Source: Methylomonas rosea | GTDB taxonomy: Bacteria > Pseudomonadota > Gammaproteobacteria > Methylococcales > Methylomonadaceae | NCBI RefSeq assembly: GCF_024505055.1 | Contig: NZ_JANIBL010000007.1 | Location: 38,059 to 102,058 of the forward strand | Direction of reading: 5' to 3' | Length of the DNA: 64,000 bases | In this document: positions 45,324 to 54,139 of the stretch, piece by piece | Position numbering within the stretch: position 1 is the stretch's first letter | How the letters are laid out: every line of letters begins with the position of its first letter | Made by a program: the position numbers and the translations under genes | Notes under the pieces: generated by a model | Told to the model about the DNA's origin: nothing | The model's database searches: none | What the model saw: only the letters and a program-made list of their open reading frames with translations

Positions 45324-46142
45324 TTAATACTCCCGCGCGCCGCGCACGAACAGCGTAGCCCCGACATCGGTGTAAACCTCGAGGTGCTTACTGTCGGCTG
45401 ACGCGAGTTGGTAATCGCCGGCGCGCAGCAACACATCGTCGATAAATAAGTCGCCGTCCAGCATCATGTATTCCTGTTCCTCCGGGTGTACGCGTTCCGG
45501 AAACCCGGCGTCCGCTTCCAGCCTATAGAAATACGACTGCCTAGTTTCATCTTGCCAGAGCGGTTTTTTCCAGACGCCCGGCATGATTTCCTGCCAAGCA
45601 TTTTTATTGTCGGCATACACCGTCAAAGACCGGTCTTGGCCAAACGGCAGCAAACCGCCCAATACCTCCCGAAACACCTCGCGGGTGTCGCCCAATGAGG
45701 TACCGCGCAGATAAGCCAGTGCGCCATGCTTCGAACTAATGCCGCCATGACGGCTGCCGGCTGGCGAGGCATGGTAATCCAGTGGCCCGAGCCGCAAATC
45801 GCCCATTTGCAAATCACCGCGCAACACAATGCCTTCCTCCAGACAGTTATGCCGATGCGGCACCAGACTCGCGCCGGGCGCGAATTCTACCAGTACCGAG
45901 TTACCTTGCCGGCCGCCGTTCCAGAGTGGTTTGACGCGCACGCCGGTTTTAAGCGTTTGCCATACGCCGTCCTTCGCTCGTATAGTCAACAAACCGGTTT
46001 GTTTGGCAACGCTTTGTGCTGCGCGCGCCAGTAGACCCTGCTTTAATATGTCGTGTCGGCCGGTGCTTAGCTCGATAGGTGATAAGCTGTCCAGCAGCAG
46101 CTGATTGAGTTGGTCTTGTTCGGGGTCGTTGGCCTTATTCAT
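45324..46142 (-). CDS. ChrR-like bicupin protein, probable partner of the ECF sigma factor
   Basis: A 272-residue protein with two cupin domains. The first carries LVPHRHNCLEEGIVLRG and a His in GSRHGG; the second has ERVHPEEQEYMMLDGD and DSKHLEVY. In Rhodobacter ChrR a cupin domain follows a zinc-binding anti-sigma domain with H-x3-C-x2-C. That N-terminal zinc motif is not present here, so if this is an anti-sigma factor it binds in another way. It lies 18 bp after the sigma gene on the same strand, and the pair is a common gene arrangement. Confidence 0.8.
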   Translation of the reverse strand: MNKANDPEQDQLNQLLLDSLSPIELSTGRHDILKQGLLARAAQSVAKQTGLLTIRAKDGVWQTLKTGVRVKPLWNGGRQGNSVLVEFAPGASLVPHRHNCLEEGIVLRGDLQMGDLRLGPLDYHASPAGSRHGGISSKHGALAYLRGTSLGDTREVFREVLGGLLPFGQDRSLTVYADNKNAWQEIMPGVWKKPLWQDETRQSYFYRLEADAGFPERVHPEEQEYMMLDGDLFIDDVLLRAGDYQLASADSKHLEVYTDVGATLFVRGAREY

Positions 46143-46160
46143 ATTCAGTTCTTCATCGGA

Positions 46161-46763
46161 TTAATGCGGTTCGGCGACGTTTGCCGCCAAAATATCTTGC
46201 AAGCTTAAGAGCGCCCGGCGGATATGCGATTTAACGGTGCCCAAGGGCATACCGCTACATTCGGCAATTTCGTCGTGGCTCAAACCGCGAAAGAACGCCA
46301 ACGACAATAATTGCCGCGGCGTGGCATCCAGCGTTGCCAGTGCGGCGTGTAATTCATGACCTTGCTCGACCGCCATCAACAGGTTGGGCGGCATATCGCT
46401 GTCTTCGGCCCGGATCAAAGCCAAAGTCTCCGGCTCCAGCTCGCATTCCTCGGGATTCAAAGCGCGCAGCGCATCCAGCGCCCGGCTGCGGGCAATGGTC
46501 ATCACCCAGGCTTTGGCGTTGCCTCTGCTGGCATCAAATCTCGGCGCCTGCCGCCAAACCTGCCAAAAAGTATCCTGCGCCACTTCTTCGGCTAACTGGG
46601 TTTGCCGGGTAATCCGCAACGCCAGGCCGTAAACCTGCGCAATCAGTGCGTCGTACAAACAGCTCAGCGCGGCCTGATCGCGATCCACTACGGCAGCGAT
46701 CCAACCCTGCAAAGAGGCATCGTCCGCGCGAAAACCGTCTAGGGTGTTCCAGTCTTTATTCAA
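46161..46763 (-). CDS. ECF sigma factor
   Basis: A 200-residue sigma-70 family protein of the extracytoplasmic-function type. Region 2 is visible in ITRQTQLAEEVAQDTFWQVWRQ and AWVMTIARSRALDALR, and region 4 in LATLDATPRQLLSLAFFRGLSHDEIAECSGMPLGTVKSHI. It should direct RNA polymerase to a small set of stress promoters. The pattern GCATCC-N17-CGTATA upstream of its own gene, repeated in front of two neighbouring genes, is the likely target. A cupin partner follows. Confidence 0.93.
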   Translation of the reverse strand: MNKDWNTLDGFRADDASLQGWIAAVVDRDQAALSCLYDALIAQVYGLALRITRQTQLAEEVAQDTFWQVWRQAPRFDASRGNAKAWVMTIARSRALDALRALNPEECELEPETLALIRAEDSDMPPNLLMAVEQGHELHAALATLDATPRQLLSLAFFRGLSHDEIAECSGMPLGTVKSHIRRALLSLQDILAANVAEPH

Positions 46764-46824
46764 GTCAGCGCTCTCGTGTTAATCCTTGTGGTTTTTTCAG
46801 GGTGTTGCCCACCCCTTTGCTAGC

Positions 46825-46853
46825 TATACGCAAAAACTAACAGGTTTGGATGC
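46825..46853 (-). promoter_or_regulatory. Predicted ECF promoter upstream of the sigma factor gene
   Basis: On the minus strand GCATCC and CGTATA are 17 bp apart, about 62 bp upstream of the sigma start codon. Two similar sites occur at 46977-47004 and 47768-47795, so this is probably autoregulation. Confidence 0.55.
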
Positions 46854-46976
46854 AACAAGTACCAGCAATTTTTGCTTATATCAGATTATTCAATACGTTA
46901 TTAGCTACGTCCAACTGACTGACCCGTGCGGAATCCTGCCGAACCGTATTCGTTGCCAATATTTTTTACAAACGAC

Positions 46977-47004
46977 TCATCCAATTGCCGGTTTGCCGCG
47001 TATC
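46977..47004 (+). promoter_or_regulatory. Predicted ECF promoter upstream of the PEP-CTERM gene
   Basis: TCATCC-N16-CGTATC lies 90 bp upstream of the start codon at 47094 and shares CATCC and CGTAT with the sigma gene's own site. The whole 330-bp divergent gap between 46764 and 47093 holds this pair of sites and no gene. Confidence 0.55.
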
Positions 47005-47093
47005 TGTGATGGCAGGCGCCTAAGTTTCAGCAATTCCGAGCATGAAAGGGTAGGGCACTTGCCGATGTTTCAACTCAATCGGAGGAATGCAAC

Positions 47094-47768
47094 ATGAAAA
47101 AAATACTAGTAATAGCAGCACTGGCGGGCGCTGCGGCGCTGCCCGGGCCGGCGCTGCCGGCAGCGTTCGATTTTAACGGCAGCTTTGCGCAAGACAACGA
47201 TGTCGTGCGTTTTGACTTTAACCTCGGCTTGCCCGGCGCGGTGACCTTGTTCACCTCGTCTTGGCTGGGCGGCGGTTTCGATCCCATCTTAACGCTGTGG
47301 GATGGCGGCGGAAATCAAATCCTGGAGCAGGATGATGGCAGTTTGGGCGGTGCGTTGGTGTCGAATGGTGTGACTTACAACTATGGCGAATTCGACAGCT
47401 ATATCAATATGAATCTGGCGGCGGGAAATTACATCGCCACCTTGACGCAATACGATAACTTTTCGGTCAGCACACTCTTGGCTGATGGCTTTTTGCGCGA
47501 CACCGACCCGGTGTTCACGGCTGCCTTCGCTTGCTCCAACGGCCGTTTTTGCGAAGGCTCGCTATTTGATAGCAACAATAACCCCGTCGAACCGAATCGC
47601 ACCGCGGCCTGGGACGTACATATTCTAAACGTCGATAGCGCCAGCGTGAATAGCGTACCGGAACCGCCAACCTGGATGCTGCTGAGCCTTTCCGGCCTGT
47701 TTTTGCTGATTGGTCATTGCTCGCGCGCCAGTACAGCTAAACCGGTATCCCGAGAAGTATCGGTCTGA
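47094..47768 (+). CDS. DVUA0089-like PEP-CTERM protein
   Basis: A 224-residue secreted protein. The signal peptide (KILVIAALAGAAALPGPALPAA) is followed by a domain with FNGSFAQDNDVVRFDFNL, LTLWDGGGNQILEQDDG and MNLAAGNYIATLTQYDN, the pattern of DVUA0089-type PEP-CTERM proteins. The C-terminus has VPEPPTWMLLSLSGLFLLIG, then HCSRAS, the sorting signal, plus an unusual extra 14-residue tail. AATCGGAGGAATGC precedes the start. Sigma-controlled expression is suggested by the promoter site upstream. Its role is unknown. Confidence 0.85.
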   Translation: MKKILVIAALAGAAALPGPALPAAFDFNGSFAQDNDVVRFDFNLGLPGAVTLFTSSWLGGGFDPILTLWDGGGNQILEQDDGSLGGALVSNGVTYNYGEFDSYINMNLAAGNYIATLTQYDNFSVSTLLADGFLRDTDPVFTAAFACSNGRFCEGSLFDSNNNPVEPNRTAAWDVHILNVDSASVNSVPEPPTWMLLSLSGLFLLIGHCSRASTAKPVSREVSV

Positions 47769-47795
47769 CATCCGTTTAATTATTCAGCCCGTATT
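47768..47795 (+). promoter_or_regulatory. Predicted ECF promoter upstream of the DUF4331 gene
   Basis: ACATCC-N16-CGTATT begins at the stop codon of the PEP-CTERM gene and lies about 50 bp upstream of the DUF4331 start. It has the same CATCC and CGTAT blocks and 16-bp spacing as the site at 46977. Confidence 0.55.
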
Positions 47796-47846
47796 AACCA
47801 TGCAGTCACCCGAACTGCGCGTTTATCTTTTATAGGAAGCAAAGCT

Positions 47847-49475
47847 ATGAAAACTCCAGTTAACCACACACGCTGGCCGCTGGCGCTATGCATCGCGCTG
47901 ACAGCCATGCAACCAGCTCAGGCCGCCAACCACCGCGAAGCGCCCTTAACCGCACTCGATACCAAAGCCGACATCACCGATTGGTACGCCTTTGTCAGTT
48001 ACAACGATCCCAGCAAAGTGACGATGATCCTGAATGTCGATCCTCTTCTGGAACCCAGCAACGGCCCGAATTATTTTCCGTTCGATCCGGAAATTTTGTA
48101 TGAAATGAAAGTGGATAATAATTTCGACGCCGACGAAGACATTACCCTGCAGTTTCGATTTAAAACCGAAAACCGTTTGCCCGGCGTGTTTACCGGCTTT
48201 GTCGGCGCCGGTACTGGCATCGTCGCACCGGCCAATTCGCCTAGCCCAGTAGCTCCAGGCAGTTTGATCGTGCCGCCGGCCATTACCGCACTGGATGGCC
48301 CCGGCTCGGAGGGCTTGGGATTGCGGCAGAGTTATACCGTCACGCTCATTAAAGGTAAGGGCGCCAATCGGCAAGTCATCGATCTGACCAATCAGCAAAA
48401 GCTCTATGCGGTGCCCTCTAACGTCGGGCCGCGCACCATGCCCAACTATCAGAGTCTAGCCAGTCAAGGCATTTACGACTTAGGCGGCGGGGTTAGCGTG
48501 TTTGCCGGTACCGTTGACGATCCGTTTTATATCGATTTAGGCGCCACTTTCGATACGTTTAATTTTCGCGCTGCTGCGTCCGGCGCTGGTGTGCCGGGGG
48601 TATTTTCCGAGGATCAACATGTCGCGGAAACCAAAAACTTCGCGCCTGACGATGTGGCCGGCTTTAACGTCAATGCCATTGCCATCGAATTACCGATTGC
48701 GCTGCTCACCCAAGACGGCAAGCAACATAGCGCCGGCGAAGCTTTGGCGGTAATCGGTACCTACGCCACCACCTCGCGGCCACGCACCAAAGCCTATGCC
48801 GACAGACCCGGCGGCAAGCCTAAACTCGCCAACGCCTATGTGCAGATTCAGCGCATGGGTAACCCGTTGATCAATGAAGTATTGATCGGTACCGGCGATA
48901 AAGACAAGTTCAGCATGAGCGAGCCCAAGGACGACGCCAATTTTGCCGGCTATGTGCTGGATCCATTGTTAGCTAGAGTCATCAATGCCGCTTACGGCGG
49001 TGCGGTACCCATTCCGACACCGCCGCGCGTGAATCCGGCTAACCCCAGTTTAGATCTAGGCCCCTTGGTGTTTTATGCAGCGCCGATTTGTCCCGGCTGT
49101 TCTCCCGCCCAGCGCGGGCCGGTGGCGGATTTGCTGCGCTTAAACACCGGCATCGGCCCGACGCCTTTAAGCGCGCGGAAACGCATGGCTTTTCTGGCTG
49201 GCGATACTGCCGGTTTTCCTAATGGGCGGCGGGTGTCTGACGACGTCACCGATATAGCCGCGCAAGCGGTGGTTGGGGTTTTGAATCCGGCCTTTAACAG
49301 CTTCCCGAATAACCGGGTTGCCGACGGCGTCAACGCTAACGATAGAACCTATCAGGAAGTGTTTCCGTATGTGGCTTTTGCCAATAGCGGTCGGCAAAGT
49401 CGCCATGTCGATCCAGGCGAATCAGGTTGCTTCGATGCTGTTTCCTTGGCTGTGGGTAGTTGTCCGAATAATTAG
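47847..49475 (+). CDS. DUF4331 secreted protein
   Basis: A 542-residue protein with a signal peptide (PLALCIALTAMQPAQAANHREAP). The opening AANHREAPLTALDTKADITDWYAF is diagnostic of DUF4331, and VAETKNFAPDDVAGFNVNAIAIELP and GNPLINEVLIGTGDKDKF follow, also typical. The family has no proven activity and commonly occurs with ECF sigma factors. AGGAAGC precedes the start. It is the first of three genes (with the TPR and HupE-like genes) probably expressed together. Confidence 0.9.
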   Translation: MKTPVNHTRWPLALCIALTAMQPAQAANHREAPLTALDTKADITDWYAFVSYNDPSKVTMILNVDPLLEPSNGPNYFPFDPEILYEMKVDNNFDADEDITLQFRFKTENRLPGVFTGFVGAGTGIVAPANSPSPVAPGSLIVPPAITALDGPGSEGLGLRQSYTVTLIKGKGANRQVIDLTNQQKLYAVPSNVGPRTMPNYQSLASQGIYDLGGGVSVFAGTVDDPFYIDLGATFDTFNFRAAASGAGVPGVFSEDQHVAETKNFAPDDVAGFNVNAIAIELPIALLTQDGKQHSAGEALAVIGTYATTSRPRTKAYADRPGGKPKLANAYVQIQRMGNPLINEVLIGTGDKDKFSMSEPKDDANFAGYVLDPLLARVINAAYGGAVPIPTPPRVNPANPSLDLGPLVFYAAPICPGCSPAQRGPVADLLRLNTGIGPTPLSARKRMAFLAGDTAGFPNGRRVSDDVTDIAAQAVVGVLNPAFNSFPNNRVADGVNANDRTYQEVFPYVAFANSGRQSRHVDPGESGCFDAVSLAVGSCPNN

Positions 49476-49535
49476 AAGAGGGAAGGGGGCGGCTGTGCTC
49501 GCCCCCTGTCTGATAAACATCCAAAGGAGGAGCCA

Positions 49536-50711
49536 ATGAAGCGCTGGCTTAGTTTAGGTTTATTGATGTCTGTAGCAGTATTTAGTGACGTGGGTGCGCA
49601 ACCTTATTTGCCTAAGACCGATGATGAAGTCTTGGAAGTCCTGCCGGCCAGGGGTGAGAGTTGGCTGGAAGTTCGTTACTTGCGCAAGCAAGTCGCGGCT
49701 CAGCCCAATGACGTGGAACCGGCTTTAGCTTTAGTCAGGCGTTATATCGAATTGGGCCGCGCCGAATCTGACCCGCGTTATTTCGGCTACGCGGAAGCCG
49801 CTTTGACACCTTGGCTGGCGCTCGCGCAACCGAGTGCCGAGGTGCTAACTTTGCGAGCCACCTTGTTTCAAAATCGCCATGAATTTTCCTCGGCCTTGGC
49901 GTATTTGAACCGGGCCTTGGCTCTTCAGCCGCGCGTGGCGCAAGCTTGGTTGACCCGAGCCGCGATTTTGGAAGTGCAGGGTCAATACGCCGACGCGCTT
50001 AACAGTTGTTTACCGCTGCTGAAATTAGCCGAGCCACTGATCGGCCAAGTTTGCGTTAATTCGACGCTGAGCGTTTCCGGCCAGCTCGATGCGGCCTATC
50101 GTCAGTTGGCACAAGCAACAACAGCCGCGCAAAGCGCTGCACCGCCGGACAAACAATGGGCGTTGACGACACTGGCGGAAATGGCTGAGCGCATGGGTAA
50201 TACTGATGCGGCCGAACACTATTACCAGCAAGCGCTGCAAGTGCAGCGCCGCAACGGTTATCTGTTGGCTACCTATACCGATTATTTATTGGACCGGAAT
50301 CGTTTCCAAGACGTGGTGGAATTGTTAGCTAACGATACACGCGCCGACGGCTTGTTACTGCGTCTGACTTTAGCCGAAAAAGCATTACAGCTGCCAACTG
50401 CCACTGCGCACATCGACGCACTGTCAGCCCGGTTTGCCGCCAGCCGCATGCGCGGCGATACCAGTCATCAAGGCGACGAGGCGCGCTTTTTACTGCATCT
50501 GTTAAACCAGCCGGAACCGGCGTTGGCGCTGGCGCAAACCAATTGGGCCGTGCAGCGCGAGCCGCGCGACGCGCGCATATTGCTCGAAGCGGCGGTGGCC
50601 AGCGGCAGAACTCAACAAGCACTTCAGCCGTTACTGACATTTTTAGCACACTCCAAACTGCAGGATGCGCGGTTGCAAATCTTACTCGAACAGATTAGGG
50701 GCAGGGTATGA
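49536..50711 (+). CDS. Secreted TPR-repeat protein
   Basis: A 391-residue protein with a signal peptide (LSLGLLMSVAVFSDVGAQ) and several tetratricopeptide-like helix pairs (for instance SSALAYLNRALALQPRVAQAWLTRA and NTDAAEHYYQQALQVQRRNGYLLA). It presumably acts as a periplasmic scaffold. Its stop codon overlaps the start of the HupE-like gene as ATGA, so the two are translationally coupled. AAAGGAGGAG precedes ATG 49536. Confidence 0.85.
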   Translation: MKRWLSLGLLMSVAVFSDVGAQPYLPKTDDEVLEVLPARGESWLEVRYLRKQVAAQPNDVEPALALVRRYIELGRAESDPRYFGYAEAALTPWLALAQPSAEVLTLRATLFQNRHEFSSALAYLNRALALQPRVAQAWLTRAAILEVQGQYADALNSCLPLLKLAEPLIGQVCVNSTLSVSGQLDAAYRQLAQATTAAQSAAPPDKQWALTTLAEMAERMGNTDAAEHYYQQALQVQRRNGYLLATYTDYLLDRNRFQDVVELLANDTRADGLLLRLTLAEKALQLPTATAHIDALSARFAASRMRGDTSHQGDEARFLLHLLNQPEPALALAQTNWAVQREPRDARILLEAAVASGRTQQALQPLLTFLAHSKLQDARLQILLEQIRGRV

Positions 50712-51835
50712 AAAGGCTGATAGTAACGATCTGGCTGCTGGTGGCGAGTTTTAACACCTTGGCTCATAAACCCAGCGATAGCTACTTGACTTTAAGTGCC
50801 GACGACCAGCAAATCACCGGGCAATGGGATATTGCCTTGCGCGACCTAGATTATGCTTTGGGCCTGGATGCAAACGACGACGGCAATATCACCTGGGCGG
50901 AATTGCGAAATAGTCGGGAAGTCGTTTATGCCTATGCGCTGAGTCGTTTGGAAATGACCAGGGGCAAACAAGTCTGCGTGCTGCAAGCGGCGGACTTACT
51001 GGTGGACGAACACAGCGACGGCCATTACGCGGTATTAAATTTTCAGGCCAGCTGCCCACCTGGCTCCGCGTCGTTGTCGATGTCTTACCGCTTATTTTTC
51101 GATCTCGACCCGCAGCATCGCGGGCTGTTAAGCCTTATCCACCAAGGCCTTACCGAAACATTCATCTTTAGCCCAGACCGCCAACAAAACTATTTTCCAT
51201 TAAACAAGGATCAATCGTCTTGGCGGACACTGGCTGATTTTGCCTATGAAGGCATTTGGCACATCTGGATAGGCTTTGACCATATGCTATTTTTGCTAAG
51301 CCTGTTGTTGCCGGCGGCTTTAATCTGGAATAACGCTGAGTGGCAGCCAAAATCCGGCTTTAAGCCGGTATTTTTCGACGTGCTGGGCGTAGTCACAGCC
51401 TTTACGCTGGCGCATTCGCTGACCCTGAGTCTGACCGTGTTGCACTACATCTCACTGCCGTCTCGCTGGGTGGAGTCGGCTATCGCCGCTTCCGTGGTGT
51501 TGGCGGCGCTGAATAATATTTATCCGGTCTTGGTAAAACGCCGCACCTGGTTTGCCTTTGCTTTCGGCTTGATCCACGGCATGGGCATCGCCAGCGTGTT
51601 GCTGGACATGGGCTTGCCGGACACGCAGCGGATGTTACCGCTATTGGGCTTTAATTTGGGTGTGGAAGCTGGGCAGTTGGCGATTGTCGGCGTGGTTTTG
51701 CCTTTGATAGTCGGCTTTAGCCGCTACCGGTATTATCCGCTACTAGTGATGAAAACAGGTTCCGTTTCTATCGTTACCGTGGCATTGGTCTGGTTAGCGG
51801 AACGGAGTCTGGATTTTCAGATGAACATCTTTTGA
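50708..51835 (+). CDS. HupE/UreJ-like membrane protein
   Basis: A 375-residue protein with a signal peptide (TIWLLVASFNTLAHKPSDSY), a periplasmic domain of about 160 residues, and then a six-helix membrane part with the family motif GIWHIWIGFDHMLFLLSLLLPA and FGLIHGMGIAS. HupE and UreJ are thought to carry nickel or related metals, but this long secreted form with an extra N-terminal domain is a different subgroup with no proven cargo. Members often accompany DUF4331 genes, as here. Confidence 0.85.
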   Translation: MKRLIVTIWLLVASFNTLAHKPSDSYLTLSADDQQITGQWDIALRDLDYALGLDANDDGNITWAELRNSREVVYAYALSRLEMTRGKQVCVLQAADLLVDEHSDGHYAVLNFQASCPPGSASLSMSYRLFFDLDPQHRGLLSLIHQGLTETFIFSPDRQQNYFPLNKDQSSWRTLADFAYEGIWHIWIGFDHMLFLLSLLLPAALIWNNAEWQPKSGFKPVFFDVLGVVTAFTLAHSLTLSLTVLHYISLPSRWVESAIAASVVLAALNNIYPVLVKRRTWFAFAFGLIHGMGIASVLLDMGLPDTQRMLPLLGFNLGVEAGQLAIVGVVLPLIVGFSRYRYYPLLVMKTGSVSIVTVALVWLAERSLDFQMNIF

Positions 51836-51871
51836 ATTACCCGGTCTTGCTTCAACCGAGTTAAAGTTGTT

Positions 51872-54139
51872 TTATTCAATATTCGGAGCGGATTTTTGAG
51901 GATATGACACGGCAGCCAGCGCTGTTTTTTCGATGTGAGCTATCAGCTCGACGATTTGCTGGTCCAGCATAAAGCGTAGTTCCCATTCCACCGCCAGATC
52001 GTCGGCCAGATTGTCGATACGATGATGATCGCTATAGCTTTGCTGTAGATCCGCTTGGTGCTTGGCAAGCTCGCTCCGGTTGCCGGCTTGTTCGCCTTGC
52101 AGAAGGCTTGCCGCATATTCCAGGGCGTTTGCCAGCTCGGCATCGAACGCCCGGCTGAGTTGTTGCAGTTCATCGGGAAAATGACTGAAGCGTTGGCCGC
52201 TGAGTAAGCGGTAACGCTTCCGGACTTGCAGCAAGCCGGATAAATGGCTGGCATTCTTGACAACTGCCCTCAGCGCGGCCCGTTCATGCACTTTCTCGGC
52301 CAAGCGCGCATCGGGTTCCAATACCGCGTGAGCCAACAAGTCTTGCGCGGCGGCCAGCTCTTTTTCCGCCGACAAACGCAGCGGTAAGGTGTAAGTCAGC
52401 AAGTGGCTGACATCGGGTAAGCGGCTGGTGAAATTCGCGAGGGTGCTTAACGCCGCTACGCCGTGGTGGCGGGCCAGTGCAATCGAGCGCCGCGGCCACA
52501 GCGCGTAATCGATAACGCCCATCACGATGAGTCCGAGCAAAATACCGATGACCCGGTCGCGCGGCAGATATAGGTCGGTGACTTGGCCAAAATCATGCAG
52601 TACAAACAGCGCAAACGAAAAACCAAGCTGCCGGCCCAGATAGGCGATGCGTTCGCTACCGGCGGTAATCCAGGCCGCCAACGCCCAGAATGGCGCTGTT
52701 GCAAACGCAAAGCCGACGATGGTATCGAGCTGAGATTGAAAGACCATTACATAAAAGTAAGCGCAGATCCCACCGACGGCAGCCCCCGACACCCGCAATA
52801 ACGAAAGCCGATAGTCGGCGCCGAGACTGGTTTGTGCCGCGACCAGACAGGTGGGAATGGCGGTGTTGATGTCCGGCCAGCCCAGGCTTTCCACAATCAG
52901 CATGCACAGGATCGCGCCCAGGGAGAATTTGATGCCAAATTGCACGCTGTCGGCATGCGTTGCCCAAAATTCGTAAGCAAACCAGGCCGGCAGCCAGCTA
53001 TGGTCCGGGTTGTCATCGGATTCAGCGTTGATATTTTTACTATCTGCGGCGGCTATCGGTTGATGCAAATCATGCGTCAAGCCGGCAATCCGTTGCAGAG
53101 CCCGCCACAGGGCGGTTAATAGCGAGGGATTGGTTTCCCGCGCATAGTTTTGCAATACATCGTCGCGTAACAAGCTTGTAATTTCCCCGGACACATCGCG
53201 CGATTCCGCCAGACCATACCGCAGTTGGGCGCAGGCGCTTTGTAAAGCCCGATAGACATGCAGTTTTTCCGGCGTCAGCGGCTGGGCTCTATATTCCGCG
53301 GCTAGTACCTGATTGAGCCAGTCCGCCAACTGCCGCAAACCGTCTATTTCCAGCAGCAGCGCCCGATAAGTCTGGTGGCGCTCGTGCAACGCCGGATGGA
53401 TCAATTCGGCGTTGGCCAGCAATCCCAGCAACTTGCCGAGGCTGCCGGCAGCGGCGTGCAGGGCTGCTTCCGGCCTGGGGCTATACGCACCGGCATCGGC
53501 CAGACGCGCACTGAAAATGTATTCCACCGCCGCCAATTGTGTGGCGATCTCCGTTTTTAACAGTTTCAGCGGATCTTGGGGTTTGATGGTCAGATGCACC
53601 ACCGTCCATGTTCCCAGCGCGAGTACGCCTATGATCGGGATGTTCCATAAAGCGTGATAAATATTTTCATCGGGCGTGCTGGGGCTGTACAGCACCGCCA
53701 CCGAATACCATAAAGCAATGCCCGTGGGCCAGGCGATCAGGCGGGCGTGAAACAGGGACAAAGCCAATATAACGAACGACAGCGGCAGCAGTAACCAAGG
53801 GTCGTTACCAGCCAACATCAGCGCCAATACCGATACCAAGGTCGTGACGATCAAATAGCCGAGCTGGCGCATTCCAAACGCCAGGGATTGGCCGGCATTG
53901 GCGTAAGCGTCGTAGCTTAAGCAAATCAATATGGAAATTGCTCCCAAGGGTGGGATATGCAGGGTTTGGCTGACGAGCGCAATAGTTAGTGTGACGATGA
54001 ACAAGCGCAGGGCGGCCACACGACGCGCCGGCGAGTCTTTGAGTTCTGCTTTGAGAAATTGCCCCAGGCTGTTGCCAAACCAAAGCCGGCCGGGTTTTGG
54101 CAGCGAGTTTGAACCAGGCCGGCTGTCGCCGCTGGTCAT
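51872..54139 (-). CDS. FUSC-family efflux permease (AaeB-like)
   Basis: A 755-residue inner-membrane protein with two sets of hydrophobic helices (about residues 50-180 and 400-530) and a C-terminal cytosolic region. The layout is that of fusaric acid resistance and AaeB permeases. Its start overlaps the HlyD-family gene by 4 bp. With the periplasmic adaptor, the outer-membrane factor and the YtcA-like protein encoded upstream, it likely forms a tripartite exporter for aromatic acids or similar compounds. The cargo is not proven. Confidence 0.9.
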   Translation of the reverse strand: MTSGDSRPGSNSLPKPGRLWFGNSLGQFLKAELKDSPARRVAALRLFIVTLTIALVSQTLHIPPLGAISILICLSYDAYANAGQSLAFGMRQLGYLIVTTLVSVLALMLAGNDPWLLLPLSFVILALSLFHARLIAWPTGIALWYSVAVLYSPSTPDENIYHALWNIPIIGVLALGTWTVVHLTIKPQDPLKLLKTEIATQLAAVEYIFSARLADAGAYSPRPEAALHAAAGSLGKLLGLLANAELIHPALHERHQTYRALLLEIDGLRQLADWLNQVLAAEYRAQPLTPEKLHVYRALQSACAQLRYGLAESRDVSGEITSLLRDDVLQNYARETNPSLLTALWRALQRIAGLTHDLHQPIAAADSKNINAESDDNPDHSWLPAWFAYEFWATHADSVQFGIKFSLGAILCMLIVESLGWPDINTAIPTCLVAAQTSLGADYRLSLLRVSGAAVGGICAYFYVMVFQSQLDTIVGFAFATAPFWALAAWITAGSERIAYLGRQLGFSFALFVLHDFGQVTDLYLPRDRVIGILLGLIVMGVIDYALWPRRSIALARHHGVAALSTLANFTSRLPDVSHLLTYTLPLRLSAEKELAAAQDLLAHAVLEPDARLAEKVHERAALRAVVKNASHLSGLLQVRKRYRLLSGQRFSHFPDELQQLSRAFDAELANALEYAASLLQGEQAGNRSELAKHQADLQQSYSDHHRIDNLADDLAVEWELRFMLDQQIVELIAHIEKTALAAVSYPQKSAPNIE

